A stretch of 64,000 nt of DNA from Scatophagus argus (GCF_020382885.2 NC_058493.1:27596999-27660998); one strand, 5' to 3'. Counted from the stretch's first letter, positions 36,601 through 49,173 are shown. A program made the numbers and translations. Notes: generated by a model not told the origin, from the letters alone.

Positions 36601-39600
36601 CCTCCTCTTCCCCTCCACCAGGTTATCTAAGAGGAACATTAACAACATTTTTTATTGAAAGATCCAGTCGTGGAGCAGGTTTATGAGAAACACAGGATCT
36701 GGTGAAGATTTTTTGAAAAACACTTTGGATTGTCTGGCTGTGCTGGCTGGCGGTCTTACCCAGACTGATGTCGGAGGCCTTGGCGAGGGGGGTGGACGGC
36801 TCGTAGGGCCCGAGGCTGTGCTGCTCCCTCAGCTTGTTTCCCTGCTCCAGAGACAGGATGATGGCGGTCCTGTTGTACCACTGCCTCTGGCCGTCCTTCT
36901 CCACGCTGTAGAACAACTCCTGCCCCTCTGTTTTATGGCCTCTGACGACACCTGCACACACACACACACACACACACAGGAGACCCATGTCTATCAATAC
37001 AGCTGATATCAAATAAATAAATACAGTGATAGTGGAGGTCTGTTTATGGACTTGTAACAACTGTCCAAACCAACAGTTCAGTTCATATTTTGTTGTTCTG
37101 TTTTGTTCAGAAAAGTTAAGCAAGTAAACAAAAATAAACAAAGCACTTCTCTTTAGTCTACAATTTAACTAAATGCAAAGAAAAATCTCTTCTGCTGTCG
37201 GATGTGAATGGAACAGAACAAAATGCGTAATTTACAAACCGCCCACGAATGCACCGTGTTTTTCCAGAGCACTTGATGAAGCTCAGTGCAGCAGAGTTAA
37301 ATAAACACGAGGGCAGAATGTCAGGCATCAGCAGCATCAGGACAAAACTATCAGTGAGCTCACAAGTAGTTTTAAGCCCTGAAGCCTCACCGATACTGAA
37401 GTACTCGTCCTCCAGCAGGGCGGTGACCTCCGTCTCCAGGGGAATGGGGTCACACAGCAGGATATCCTTCCCCGCCACCTCGCACTCGTAGCCGTCATCG
37501 AACCGCAGGCGGAACCTCCCCTCACCGGCGTCTTTGATGATGCGGCCCGAGTAGAAGTAGCCGTTGGACGACCACTTTGCCACCACCCGCAGGCCGACGA
37601 AGCTGCTGCCGTCCGAGCTCGCCTCCTCCACCGATGACCTGAGGGAGTCGGAGTGGCCGGGGAGCTCGGCGTCCGAGGGGCTGACGGGGAGGCGCGGGGG
37701 AAGCATGCGGGTGTAGGGCTCGTCCTCCGAGGAAGACTGTGGCTGGCCGTGTGCGCCGAGCCTCTGCAGTGAGCCAACACCAACTCTCCTTAGAGAGAAA
37801 CAGAAAATCTGCTGATTTAAAAGGTTCCTGTTGAAAGAATTCACTTTGTCCTCGACGTATATCCAAATACATTCAGATAATAAACTGGTTAAATCTCAGG
37901 TAATGTTCTGAAATGTGTCTCAATATGCCTTCACTACATAAAAGCTTACGACATCCAATCAGGTCACTTTAAACTTTCATCGAGTGTTGGGTTAGCGTTC
38001 AGGCGGGGCTCAACACGTGTGCTCAGGAGCGTCACAGTAACACAGTGAAGCCAGGTCATGTAAGGTTTATGACCGATTTTGATCATTTGTTTAAGTCATT
38101 CAAGACAAAAACATTCTTGCTTCTCAGATCACACACATCACTGAATACAATACAAACCGAATATCTGGAAACTGTTGGTCGGACAAAACAAATCTGAAGT
38201 GTGACGGAGAGTTTTCAACATTTCGTGAACATTCACAAGATAAAATGAGAAATTATTTATTGGTTCACTGAGAAATGAATCAGTGCTGAGTTTAATCATT
38301 AGTGGCAGCTCTGAGTGAGAAGATTAGGTGTGAGAAGATTAGTGAAAAGAGCAGAAGTGAAGTGTTAGAGGCAGTGTTGGCGCTGTGGGTTCATGCCGTC
38401 TGCCTGCTGTTACTACTGCCTGGTCCGTGGCTTCGTTGCGTGCGGGGCGAGCCTCAGAGAGGACTCACCTGGACAGGGAGGAGCGGGTTGGGGGTCGGCC
38501 CCTTCTAGCCCTTCCTCTGGGGTTCAGAGGGACGAAGGCCCGGGACCCCTGGGTGCCGAAGCCTCGGTCCATTGTGACCACTGACCCTGCCCTGTGACCC
38601 CTGTGACCCCTCTGTTGATGCCCGCCTCCCCTCCTGGGACTGCAGACACACAGAGGGGACGAATGGAGCCGGTCAGGTTGCACAGGCACTAATCTCAGGC
38701 TGCTCTCAAAATGAAACGGAGTCACCCTGAATGAGGGGACTCCAGTGAGCCAGGATTCATGCCTGTGAGCAACTTGTACCTGAAGCAGGCAGGAATCAGT
38801 GAATCACTGAGAAATTAAGCAGTTAGAAAGTCAAAGAAGGTGAAGGAGTAACACAGGAGACAGCATGCGGCTCGTACAGACAGACAGAGCAGAGAGATGG
38901 TGCCGACAGGTGAAGAGGAAGTGAATATTTGATTGGCAGGCGGAGGTAGAGGTGGAGGCGGTACCTGATGGATCTGGCCCCTCGGCTGGGCGGCATGATG
39001 AAGTCCGGCCTGGTGAGTCCGATGCTGCTGCTGGTTCCTCCAGAGCTGTGCGATTGAGACTTGGACGACTGAGAGCTGATGTCAGCCAGGTCACCAGAGG
39101 TCACAGAGCTGCTGCCGGTGCGGCACGGCGAGATGTCGCTGTCCAACACCTGGCAGTCCACCACTGGCTCCTCGCTCTCCTGGCAACATCCAAAAACATC
39201 AGGGACACTCATTGTAAAATCAAAAAGATATTAAATAGGCAGTTTAACAAGTCTTCTAGTCTCACACCAGAGCAGTCAAAACGTTTATTACCTCTGTGAC
39301 TTTACGTTCCACCTCTTTGCCATCTTCATAATACACGTCAGTGATGATCCGCGTGATGGTGGTCCGCACTTCCTGGATGGTTCGCACGTGCCTGCGATGG
39401 GAGGGGCCTGTGGTTCTTCTAGAGGACGGAGACTCTCGTTCACCCTTTAACACAGAATACAAGAGGTGTCAACTGGACAATATTCAGAGGTGTGAGCATA
39501 ATGTCCTTCTCCGTATACACCTGAATCTCCGTACCCTGCCAGCTGGGGAGCGCAGCCCCGGTGAATCGAAGCTGGTCTGCAGGGACACTGTCCGCTGACG

Positions 39601-42600
39601 GAGCTGAGACACACAGGACAGAGTGATCAGCACCACCGTGACATGTCTGCACTCCATGCCAGCACTTACTCGGGTCCCAAAAACAACAACACTGTCAACA
39701 AAACTTCTGAGCACTTCCAGTTTTTAAAATAAGGCCTTTATAATGCTGGACTCCAAGAGAGGGTATTCCAACAGGAGACATTTCAGCAGTGAAGTGCACG
39801 TGTTGTCACTCGTTTCCTCCGTCCAGTACATGTGTTGTTGCAATTTGTGCCCATCTGTGCGCCCCTCAGGCACACTGCTGGCACGTCGCTATGTCGAGGC
39901 AGCTGAAAGTGAGGACTGCACCAACAAAAACCTGGTCCACAGTCAATAAAGCGCTGCTTTTCGTGCCATTAAAAAGGAGCATCATTAAGATAACCACATA
40001 GGCGGCTTCACAACACGCACACTTGTTTGACACTGGTGATGCGCAGCACGGCTCTGATATCATCAGAATCCACATTGAGAGGCTTAGTGAGGCTTTCAGT
40101 AATTTTAACATTTCCATGCACGCAGGACAGGCCAGAGTCGCCCTCCTCACTTACATGTCTGTACGTTTGCTCACATGCAGTCATACTGGCACCGCTGTGG
40201 CGAGCACCACATGTGAGCAATAAGTGACTCACCTTGTTGGACGGACTGAAGGTGACGCTGTTGTCAAAGGTCTGCTGGGAAATCCTCTGTCTGGCATCTG
40301 CCCTGATCGGGGTGGGCGGCTCTGGAGCTCCAGGTGGTTCTCGCACAACTTCAGACTGCTCCACAACGCTGGGAGGATCCTTAGGAGTCCCCTGCGGTGC
40401 TGCCAACACTTCCTGTCGTGAAGGCTCTGATTGGCTGTTGGGGAGACTGTTGCATCCCAGGGAAGACGTCTGGGAGCTCCTCTGCGGTGAGGCGAACAGC
40501 TCCCCTCTGCAAACATGTCAAAAGGTTCAAAAGTGATGCTGACACAAGACAAATTCAGCACCAGAAGCCAGAAATCAAAGACTTTTAATTAGACACCAAC
40601 AAGTCCTCTAGCATCAATGTCAGGCCACACATTCAAAGTTCAGTCACTCTCTTCTCTCTTATTTACAGTCACATGCATACAGTGCAGCTCTCCAAACTGT
40701 TTACTCCAAGATAAAAAGTGGTCTAAGAGGGAATTCAGTTGCAGAAGATATTTCTAAAATGACCTCACTTTGTCAAAATGGGAGGACAAAACTACACCTT
40801 ATTGCTCCTGGAGTCCCAGGAGAATATGCAAGTGCAAAAATAACCATCCATCCCACTGCCAGGCTAAAAAAGTAGGTCTCACGCACAGAGAAGCAGCCAA
40901 AGTCCCACTTCTGTCTACTAAAATACATTACAACAGGGGAAAGATATTCATAGTTTGTGGTCAAACGGACATGATGCTGTTGCAGGTCAGACTGTGGCTC
41001 CGTGTGGCTGGAAATAAAGCCTGAATATTCTGCTCCACTACAAATCACTGCCTTAAAGTGGTACTGAAAAGCGTGAGCAGGGTTCAAAGAAGAGCTGGAG
41101 TGAAACTCTGGCAGTACTGAGAAGTTTTGGCCTTTCATGAGCACGACTGTTGTGCAGGTTTCTCATCTGGCTCTGTGGGATTACTTTACATTCAGTGTCA
41201 CACATGCAGCGAGTGTGCTTACCTGACAGGTACGACGTCCTCCTCTGCGTCCTGCTGCCTGTGCACCTGCCTGACGCGGCTGAACACTGACGGGCTGCTG
41301 GGACAAGAAACATCAGTTACGTCAACATTTTTACAGCCAGCAGAAAAACCTCTCGCTCTAACTTCATTGACGCCCTGATTGATCAGTGAACTCATCAGTC
41401 AACACATTTACTCCACCAAACAGAAGTTAAACAAATAAAAGTTTCTTAGCAGCATGTGAGGCTCAGAGTGCTTGTGCCTTGTTAAAAAAATTGCTTCTTG
41501 GGGGTTTTGGCTTGCAATGGAGAAAAGCTTTTAGTCAATTCAGATGATGAACGGGTAAAAATGCACTCTTACGCTGCAGGAGGGAGGGCACCTGCCAGCC
41601 TCTGTGCCACTGAGTGAGGCAACGGCAAACTTGTTGTTTTGTCCATTTGTTACAAGGATAAACTCAACCCATCTCATTTTCAGGGGGTTCAAGTCCACGT
41701 TGGATGACCAGCAGTGGCAGTTCAGTAAACAAAGTTCAGACTTTCTGATTTGTTTGGCTTAATTGTAGTCGTTACTGACCCATTAAAATATGGATGGACT
41801 GACGCTCAGGATCAGATCGGAACATCAGCCAACATCAGAGCGATAACATCTGCCAGGCTGATGTTTCAGTGGGGCTCTGACAGATTTATGAATTAAAAAC
41901 TTGGCCTCCTGCCACTCGAGGAAGTTCATTCTGCAACAGCTGGACCTTAAACTATGAATGAGCTTACAAGAGAGCTGAAGACATTTGTCAGACATCTGAC
42001 TCTTAGCTCCTTTCCATTCTCAACACACTGAATGAAAGCAGTAAAACCCTTCAGATGTTCCATGTTCCTAAAGAGATAGTTGCAGGTTACCTGGTCACAG
42101 CATTAGCAACAGCAGTGACTTTGGCTCCAGATCCATCCTCTTCTGACAGTGTTGGCTCTGAGGAAAGAAACGTGTTACTGAGAGGGTGATGAGTGAACGC
42201 GGCGTCGCCATGGATACCATGATGTAACTCCTCAGATGATCAGCAAACGGCTCTTACTCTGCAGGCTGAAGCGCTCTGAGCTCATTTCTTCGACGGGGGT
42301 CACCAGCTTCATTCTCAAACTCAGCTTTCCGTCTCCCTTTTCCGTCATGTCCTCGCCGCTGTCCCCTGACACGATGGCGCTGGCTGCCATCGCCACATCC
42401 GCAGAGACATCACCCACCACGTCTGACTTTTCAGAAAAGGAAGTAATCTCTGCGGGAAGAAGAAGTTTGACATCAGATCATATTCGGCTGCTTGACATTT
42501 AACGGACAGATGATTGTGAGCAGATCCAGTGTGTCCCTCACAACGACCCACCAATGGGAGTGCTGTGCCTCAGCGTCTGCTTCAGCTGGTTGATAAGGGG

Positions 42601-45600
42601 GGGTGTGGCACCAACAACAGGACCAATCAGCTCCCCTTCTTTAGGAAGTGTGAAGTGGAAGGAAATTTCTGTGGGTGAAAAGTAGAACTGGAATCAGTTT
42701 AGATCTACTTTAGTGCTTGTTTTGTGTTAAAGTCAGATATGACAAACGGGGATGACGCCTGACGTCTCCTCTGACTGCCACCTCTCACCTAAACCCTCCA
42801 CCTGTAAAGGGACTGCAGAAGTTTCTTCTTCTACAGAACTTCTACAGAACATTTCAGGACTTTAGAAGTAATAACAGCAAGCACCAATGTTGTACAGAAA
42901 TCCTGTAACATGTAGTATTTGAGAGAGAATCAAATCAAATGTCTAATAAATAAACCTGGAGCGAATCAAATTAAATGTATCAAAAAAAAAAAAAATTAGG
43001 TGGTTTTAGGTGGGAGCCATTTTTATTTTTATTTTTATTATTTCCCTCAAAATCAGTAATTCCAGGTGAGAATCTGACTGGCAATCTGAGCTGAGTTTGT
43101 AAACTCTTAGTTAGTCAGAGCAGTCTGTCTGCATCCAGCTCACCTCCTGAGCTGTCACTCAGACTTTTGTCTTTGAGCCCCTCTGGTTCAGGCCCCGCCC
43201 TCTCAGTCTGGGAGAGCCTATCAGAAGCCACCTTTTTCGGCTGAGCCTGGGTCTCATGGCCGTTAGCAGAGATGGACTCTTTGCCTCTGATTGGCTGAGA
43301 GCTGTTGGTCTTTGACTGCGGCGTCACATCTTTCTGAGAGTCCCTCTCGCTTTCCGTGACAACGATGACACTGTCCTCTGCTCTGTCTTCACTGTCCTCC
43401 TCCATTGGCTCAGGAGACAGCATCTGGCTCTGAGAGAGAACCAGAGCCATTCCTGAGGCCCCGCCTCCCACCATGCTCGCCTCCGCCTCCTCCTCCATCA
43501 CTACCTCCTCCTCCACTTCACCCTCATCCATCATGTCTCCGACTGTTTGACTGTTACCAACAGTTCCACAGTTCTGTGATCCTATGGATTGACTCTTCGT
43601 AGTTCCTCCTTCACTCGAGTCTACAGAAGTCTTCACCACATCCACAGTGGACGTCTGACAGATCATAGACTGAGACGACAAGCTGGAGGGCGTGGTGTCT
43701 GAAGGCGTCTCCTGCACACAGCTGTTAACAGTCACATCAGAGGAATCCAACTTTGTCTGAGAGCAGGACACCACGTCGGCAGAGCTCGTCTCCCTGCTGT
43801 CTGTTTTTGAGTCTTTAACATTCGCGTTTTGTACATTCAGAGGCGTCTTTACATGCGCGTCAGACCTCTGTGACAGACCGGACTTCTCGTTCTCGGCACA
43901 TTCGCTGGAATGCTTTGGTGATTCAGCAGAGACGGAGGCTTTGGAAGCGGTGGCAGCGTGTGACCCTGAAGGAACGCCATTGCTCTCGCTCCTCCGATCG
44001 CAGCGTGACATCACAGAGTCGCTGGTGTCGACACCTGAAGGCTCTTCCAGCTCCTCGATCTGCGTGGCCTGGCTGTCCTCCTCAGCCGGCTGAGCTGGGC
44101 TGCAGCTCTCAGTGTTCACAGAGAGCTGCAAAGGCAAAGTGCAAGGAGTCGACTCCAGACGCTGAGACTGTGTCTCCTGAGGCATCGATGGCGTCTTCTT
44201 ATCTGACTGCTGTGGTGTCTCCTGGCTTTGCGTCGGGACAAACACATCCTGAGAAAACACACATGAAATATTGTGAACTGGAGATTATTTTGTTTATAGA
44301 CAAGTTGCTTATTACCTAGAATTAACTAATCAATCTCTTGCCAGTAAAAAATTAAAAATAGTGAAACATGCTCAGCAACAGTCTAAAATAAGAAAAGACA
44401 CTGAGAGAAGCAGCAAATGTTGAGCACCTTGACAAATGAATTCAACTATTTATTACTTATCAATAACTTTTTGGGGACCAGAACGAGACATCAATTTTTG
44501 TTCTTGGAAATTTTCTCTGTTTCCAGACATTTTGTTTAACAATTAATCAGCTAATATAAAATTCAGCGACAGGTAAATCAATCACAGAAAAAAGTGATGT
44601 GCAGGAAACTGCTAAGAAAATGATCTGGTTAGTTGATTTAAAAAGTACATACATGTGAGAACTCGGGCTGGGAGGGTAGAGAGAGAGTTCGCTCCAAGAC
44701 AAAACCAGGGGAATTCTGGGATACAGGAGTAGAGGCGGAAGGGTGTGGCTTAGAGGCGGCCTCCGTGTCCATTGGCTCTTCCTTCTCCCCCGCTCGCTCT
44801 TCTGGGGGCAGTGAAGTATCCATCGGCTCGTCAGCACCTGGCAAAGTAAATGAATTTCAGCTAACCTACTCTGCTGGTATGAACTCACTCACTGAAGTAG
44901 ATTAAGTCACTAACTGTGTTCATTCTCTGGTCCAGTTGGTGAGCTGGGAACAATTAGAGGGGTGTGGCTGAAGTTGTCTGGTGTGGGGCCAACGAAGTCA
45001 GCAGAGCTCCTAAAACAAGGCGAGAAAAGCAGAACATCGGGTCATTCCCGAGGCCGCCTTGCTCATGTGTGAGCAGAATAACTTTATTTGAGAGCACTCT
45101 TGGGACTCACTGGGACAGACTTTCCTGCACCAGAGTCCCCTGTCCGGACAGGTGCAGCAGTCGCAGGGTGTGGGCTGGAGTCGGGGTGGGGTGAGCCTGC
45201 TGCTCCGGCTCAGACACTGTGCTGTCTACTGCAGCACCTGAGAGCAGCACCAAGGAAACACACAACACAGAGAGGAAGACAGCAGTCCAGCTTTAAAAGA
45301 TTTCCTTTTTGCCTGACATGACCGTAAAATGAATGGATGAGTTTTCCTTGTGGTCAAAGTTATTTATGGATTTGATGCTTTTTTAAAGGAACATTTTGAC
45401 TTAAATAGGCAAACAGGGTGAAAGCTGGAACACAATGAACCAGTGCTTATCCTGTTCCTCTCCAGACTACCGGTAACAGAACAGGCCCAAAAAAAAACAA
45501 CATTTTTTTTCCTGCCAAAAATAACATCAAATATCCGTTTGCTCCCCCTTATTTTGAAATTTTATTTTGTAACATAAGAATAAAGTGTAGCAATAAATCC

Positions 45601-48600
45601 TGTTTATTTACAACATCACTTTCTCTTCAGCAGTCAACAAGACTGTGTTTACCTGTCTTGTCAGTGTCAAACAGGTCCTCCTGTGAGGACAGGATCTCAC
45701 TGTCCTGCTGGTCCTGCTCAGACGCCTGATGGCCCTGCGAGTGCAGCAGAGCCTGGACGGTCAGCTGCCGGCCCGACACACCCGGAGACTCTGATGAACT
45801 GCTGGAGCTCACCTCAGATCTGCAGGGGGACAGAAAAACCACATGCTCACAGCAGAGCAGTATGTGCACTCTAATGAATGTGGAATGTAAAGACACGGAG
45901 CTGTACCTCACTGCTTTGTGGTCCTGACTCTCTGAGGTCCTGGGGCTGACGTTAGGCTCTGCAGCTGATGAAAGGAGGTGTAAGTTAGACTGACTCTTTA
46001 AGTCATCTGATGTCAATATGAATGCACTTGGGAATTTATTTTTTGCTCTGACCCACCCACACACGCAGCACATGTATGCATTTCACCAGCAGCATCACAG
46101 CAGTGGCTCTCCTGGTTCAGGTCCAAATGTATTTTAAGCCTCTTTATACTCTACACGCATTTTGAGCTGTTAAATAGCAACCTTCTTAATTATCAAATCC
46201 AAGGACTTTTCAGGTTCAGTTTCTTCAAATTCAATGACCCGACACAGCAGAGTAGGAAACACTGATCAAGGTTAACTGAAGTTCAATTTCAATTCTTGCA
46301 CAAAACATAACTCAAGCCCATCTTTCAGAAACTTTCAACACCTTAATTTTTTTGTCCTCAACTTCACAAACTTTCAAGGACCGAGGGAACCCTGCAAAGT
46401 ATAAACGAAATGGTCCTTATTTCAGAGTTGACTTGACGTAGTGAGATGAGACGAGAGGAGTCTTAAAAATTTTAACTGATTTTGCAATCAGGTTGCATCA
46501 CGCACATAAGGAGAAACATCATGAATGTTCTTATCTCGAATCCACAAGAATGTACATCTCAGAATACAGATATTATTAACATTATCATACCAGAGGGAGC
46601 GATGCAACACCTCACGTGATCTCATGGGTAAGCACATGTAAACAAAACGGAGATCGACGTGGTGCAAAAACTTGTTTATTCTTCCACAAGAACTGGAGAT
46701 TTTAACAATCAGATTTAGTATCTGACAACAACGGCATCCAAGCTAACATTAGCCTCACGGGTTTGTTTCTCGCTGTTCCTCACTCGGAAAGTACAGGCAT
46801 AATCATCCAGACCCAAATTGCTTAATATTTGATGTTGATGTTTTCACCACAGGCCCCCAGAACATTTTTACAGTCTCTGCTGGAGGGCCAAACACCATTT
46901 TCTAAAAAATATTCCCTCCTTTTGTTTCAATGATGACAGTGAAAAGCGCTGCCTTATGCATTGCTCCAGAGTCTCCCATAAGCACTCAGTCAAGATTTGA
47001 TGATGCATCTGACACCATTTTTAAACTCATCAAACCATTCAGCGACATGTTGGGTCCTGTATGGAAGCATCTGCATTCATGTTAGTCCCATCATTTATTC
47101 AGAATTTTATTCTTTTATTTGTCACCAGTCAGTAGATTCAAACTGAATGTATTAATTATCCAGGTTCCAGGCCTGACTGGAGCCTTTCAAATGAGATTTG
47201 AGATGTGCGGGTCATGTTCTCTCTATCGATTCAAAGGAGATTAGAGGACTAAATAACAAGAAATACAAGAAGCATCTATAAATAAAAACCCCAATACCTG
47301 ATTTGGTGCGCCTCTCGCTGTCTGGCTGAGGTGTGATGTCTTCTTCTTGTTCTTCTTGCTGGCTGTTCACCACTTCACCACGCACATCCTGACTCTGAGA
47401 AAGCTCAAGAAAACCAAACTGGGATGTTCCCTCTGAAACACATACAAACAGATGTCACAGTGAGGCAACATTTAACTCTTAAAAAAAATGCTAAACTGGA
47501 CGTGCATGATGCTTTTCCCTACCTTCAGACTGAATGCAGTGTGTTGTTGAATCAGCTCCAGCGTCCTCCTCTGGTGAACACCTCACAGGACAGAAAGCAA
47601 AAGTAAAGACACAACATCATGGGCTAACCTTGAGCATCATCAATCACCAAAAAGGTCTGGCCCACACATACTTTTTCTTGTTCGGAGGGCAGATGTTTAG
47701 AACTTGACTTTCCTCTCGGAGATCCGAACTGGCCGCCATGACAATGGCTAAAGAAAGAAAAGAGCATTGTTTTCTGTTATTTTCTCATACAAGATAAGTG
47801 ATATATAAATATGTAACCACATTATTAACAAAGCACCAACCAGCTTCACTCTGGCTGTTGAGCTGGGAGCTCTCTGATTGGCTGTCAGTCTGAGAGCATC
47901 TGCTTCCAAGTGGGGAGGATATCAGTTCCTGGAAAAGGAAAAGTTTGCACTAATTTCACAAAGGAACATACTGAGAAATTCTGGAAATATTACAGGAATT
48001 ATGGCCAATAGTCGAGCTCTCTTCATTGTACTGATGAGACAAAAAGGCTGTGATGACAAATGTACACACATCTACTAAATAAACCTGCTGAAGCCATGCA
48101 TGCAGTCAAACAACCATCGACCTGAAACGCCAATATTTGACAAAATGTGGATGAGACTCAAATCTTTCCAGAATCATTGAAACCCAGAAACGCCCAGAAC
48201 ACAACAAAATGCTACGAAAATAAGGAAATACAGGCAGAGGGCAGAGTCCCTGCTGATACAGAGACCACACACGTATAGTGGGTCAGAACTGGTGATTGTT
48301 TTAACATGAGTCTAAACAGTTATTTTTCTGAAGAGAAACAGAATTTAAACACTTCCTCCAGCCCTGCTCACTTTGGACGGTAAACAGTTGTTTGTCTTTA
48401 TATGCGACCCACATATGGTTGGTCAACCATCCTCAGCCGTGAAAAACCTGCAACACCATCTCTTAAACACCAACTGCAAACTAGCAATGGATGGATCTAG
48501 CAGGATCGGCTTACCAGAACCGGGCTGCGGGAGGTGGGCTGCAGGCTTGACAGACGGCGGGCCAGCAGAGCTCGGTAGCTGCTCTCGGGATCGTCCTCCA

Positions 48601-48694
48601 GAGCGACACTGTCCGGCTGGGAGTCCTCCACGATCAGACAGGGGTTCTCGGACTGAGGTAGGCTGGAGTCCAGTTCACTTCCACTGGGATCCAT
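33700..48694 (-). CDS. tp53bp1: p53-binding protein 1 (53BP1), DNA double-strand-break repair scaffold
   Basis: Chromatin reader promoting end joining. Coding exons 5' to 3': 48694-48515, 47928-47841, 47747-47672, 47581-47523, 47432-47298, 45958-45907, 45819-45653, 45237-45111, 45009-44915, 44837-44653, 44248-43144, 42668-42552, 42449-42258, 42157-42091, 41297-41223, 40506-40233, 39444-39292, 39179-38965, 38639-38469, 37788-37391, 36951-36760, 36626-36447, 35379-35191, 35098-35004, 34653-34457, 34103-33967, 33884-33700. All phases agree; 1,701 residues (human 1,972). Parts: SQ-rich N-terminus with CLIVEDSQPDS; conserved FHFTLPKEGE; oligomerisation helix HVRTIQEVRTTITRIITDVY (about 1,010-1,040); RG/GAR stretch RGRARRGRPP; tandem Tudor with KWSSNGYFYSG (W1250, Y1255, Y1257) and FDDGYE; ubiquitin-dependent recruitment motif TPLAKASDISLDNLVEGKR; nuclear signal GKRKLMTSEDARTPTKRGRR; two BRCT repeats from about 1,450 to the end. 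The Tudor/UDR offset from human numbering is a constant 245. Exons 3-4 are the least certain. Confidence 0.97.
36055..36125. repeat. ACTTAAGTA-type repeat fragment in tp53bp1 intron
   Basis: CAACTACTGTACTGAAGTAC and CTTACTTGAGTACACGACA match the end of the family seen at 54915-55290. Short piece only. Confidence 0.4.
36955..36978 (-). repeat. (TG)12 directly at the 3' splice site of the 53BP1 second-Tudor/UDR exon
   Basis: On the minus strand this is a pure TG run ending at the CAG acceptor of the exon 36951-36760, with no separate pyrimidine tract between. Confidence 0.93.
38080..38320 (-). repeat. AATCGATTAAT-type teleost repeat in tp53bp1 intron
   Basis: Contains AAGTCATTCAAGACAAAAAC, TTCTTGCTTCTCAGA, ACTGTTGGTCGGACAAAACA and TTTAATCATTAGTGGCAGCT. 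In this order it is the reverse orientation of the family at 23575-23840, including the GTTGGTCGGACAAAAC block missing there. Confidence 0.65.
44340..44580 (+). repeat. Probable degraded AATCGATTAAT-type repeat in tp53bp1 intron
   Basis: AAAAATAGTGAAACATGCTCAG, AGAGAAGCAGCAAATGTTGAG and ACAATTAATCAGCTAATA resemble parts of the family. Heavily decayed, and the orientation is uncertain. Confidence 0.35.
46820..47095 (-). mobile_element. Decayed Tc1/mariner-type transposase fragment in tp53bp1 intron 5
   Basis: The minus strand reads GAATGGTTTGATGAGTTTAA, CTTATGGGAGACTCTGGAGC, AGGCAGCGCTTTTCACTGTC, GAGGGAATATTTTTTAGAAA and ATGGTGTTTGGCCCTCCAGC, then GGGGGCCTGTGGTG. This is the order of the C-terminal coding region of a Tc1-like transposase (EWFDE.. 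/ YGRLW.. / REYF.. / ENGVWPSS..). Stops and frame changes show it is dead. It belongs to a different, older subfamily than the fragments at 11.9 and 61.6 kb. Confidence 0.6.
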
Positions 48695-49110
48695 GAGGTC
48701 AGGTCGAGGACAGGAGAGGGACTCTATTTAGCTGGCCAAGCAGACGCAAAACAATGAAGGCAGACATGTGAGTCCACAGTCGATTACTGTTACCTTAAAG
48801 CAGCCGGCGCTAGCATGTTAGCTAAAGTTAGAGGCTAGCTAGCTAAAGCTCCGCCCAACAACAAAGCGTGTGGTTGCTGCCCCCCGAAGAGTCACAGTGA
48901 CCGGAAGAAAGCTCAACACACACCGCTGGAGTCGTCTTTACTGATATAAGTTAGTAGGTTAGTAAAGTATTAATTCATATTTGTATTTCTTCAGCTAAAA
49001 GTTCCCCTCTTCGGGAAACACAAAAACCCACTTCAGCTCAGATCCGCTGCTCGCGGCAAAACTGGAAGGAAGCGATTTCATTGGTCCAGCTGCCCGATGA
49101 CGTCACACAA
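48695..49110 (-). promoter_or_regulatory. Probable tp53bp1 promoter and 5' UTR
   Basis: The region upstream of the 53BP1 ATG (minus strand) has an ETS-type CCGGAAG (48901-48907), a CCAAT box on the minus strand (ATTGG at 49080-49084) and a full CRE palindrome TGACGTCA (49098-49105). No TATA box is evident. Whether a non-coding first exon is spliced to the ATG exon is unclear; the only candidate intron would be about 55 bp. Confidence 0.55.
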
Positions 49111-49173
49111 GAATCCTCATTAGTTTTATGGTTGCAGGATGTTTCCTATATTTAACTTCTTGTTCACTGACAG

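Noticed and set aside
43405..44319. Plus-strand proline-rich and Arg/Ser-rich frames opposite the large tp53bp1 exon
   Set aside because: They are antisense shadows of the acidic, Ser-rich 53BP1 coding sequence on the minus strand.
47523..47747. Alternative splicing model for tp53bp1 exons 3-4 (end at 47629, start at 47570) giving a GQFGSPRGKSSS reading
   Set aside because: It also keeps phase, but it uses weaker donors. The chosen model gives ESQVLNICPPNKK, which resembles the human SQVIEQLPQPN region. Transcript data would decide.
48740..48797. A roughly 55-bp intron in the tp53bp1 5' UTR (TTTAAG/GTAACAG ... TTGGCCAG)
   Set aside because: Sites look plausible, but the intron would be unusually short for a fish. 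Left unannotated without transcript evidence.
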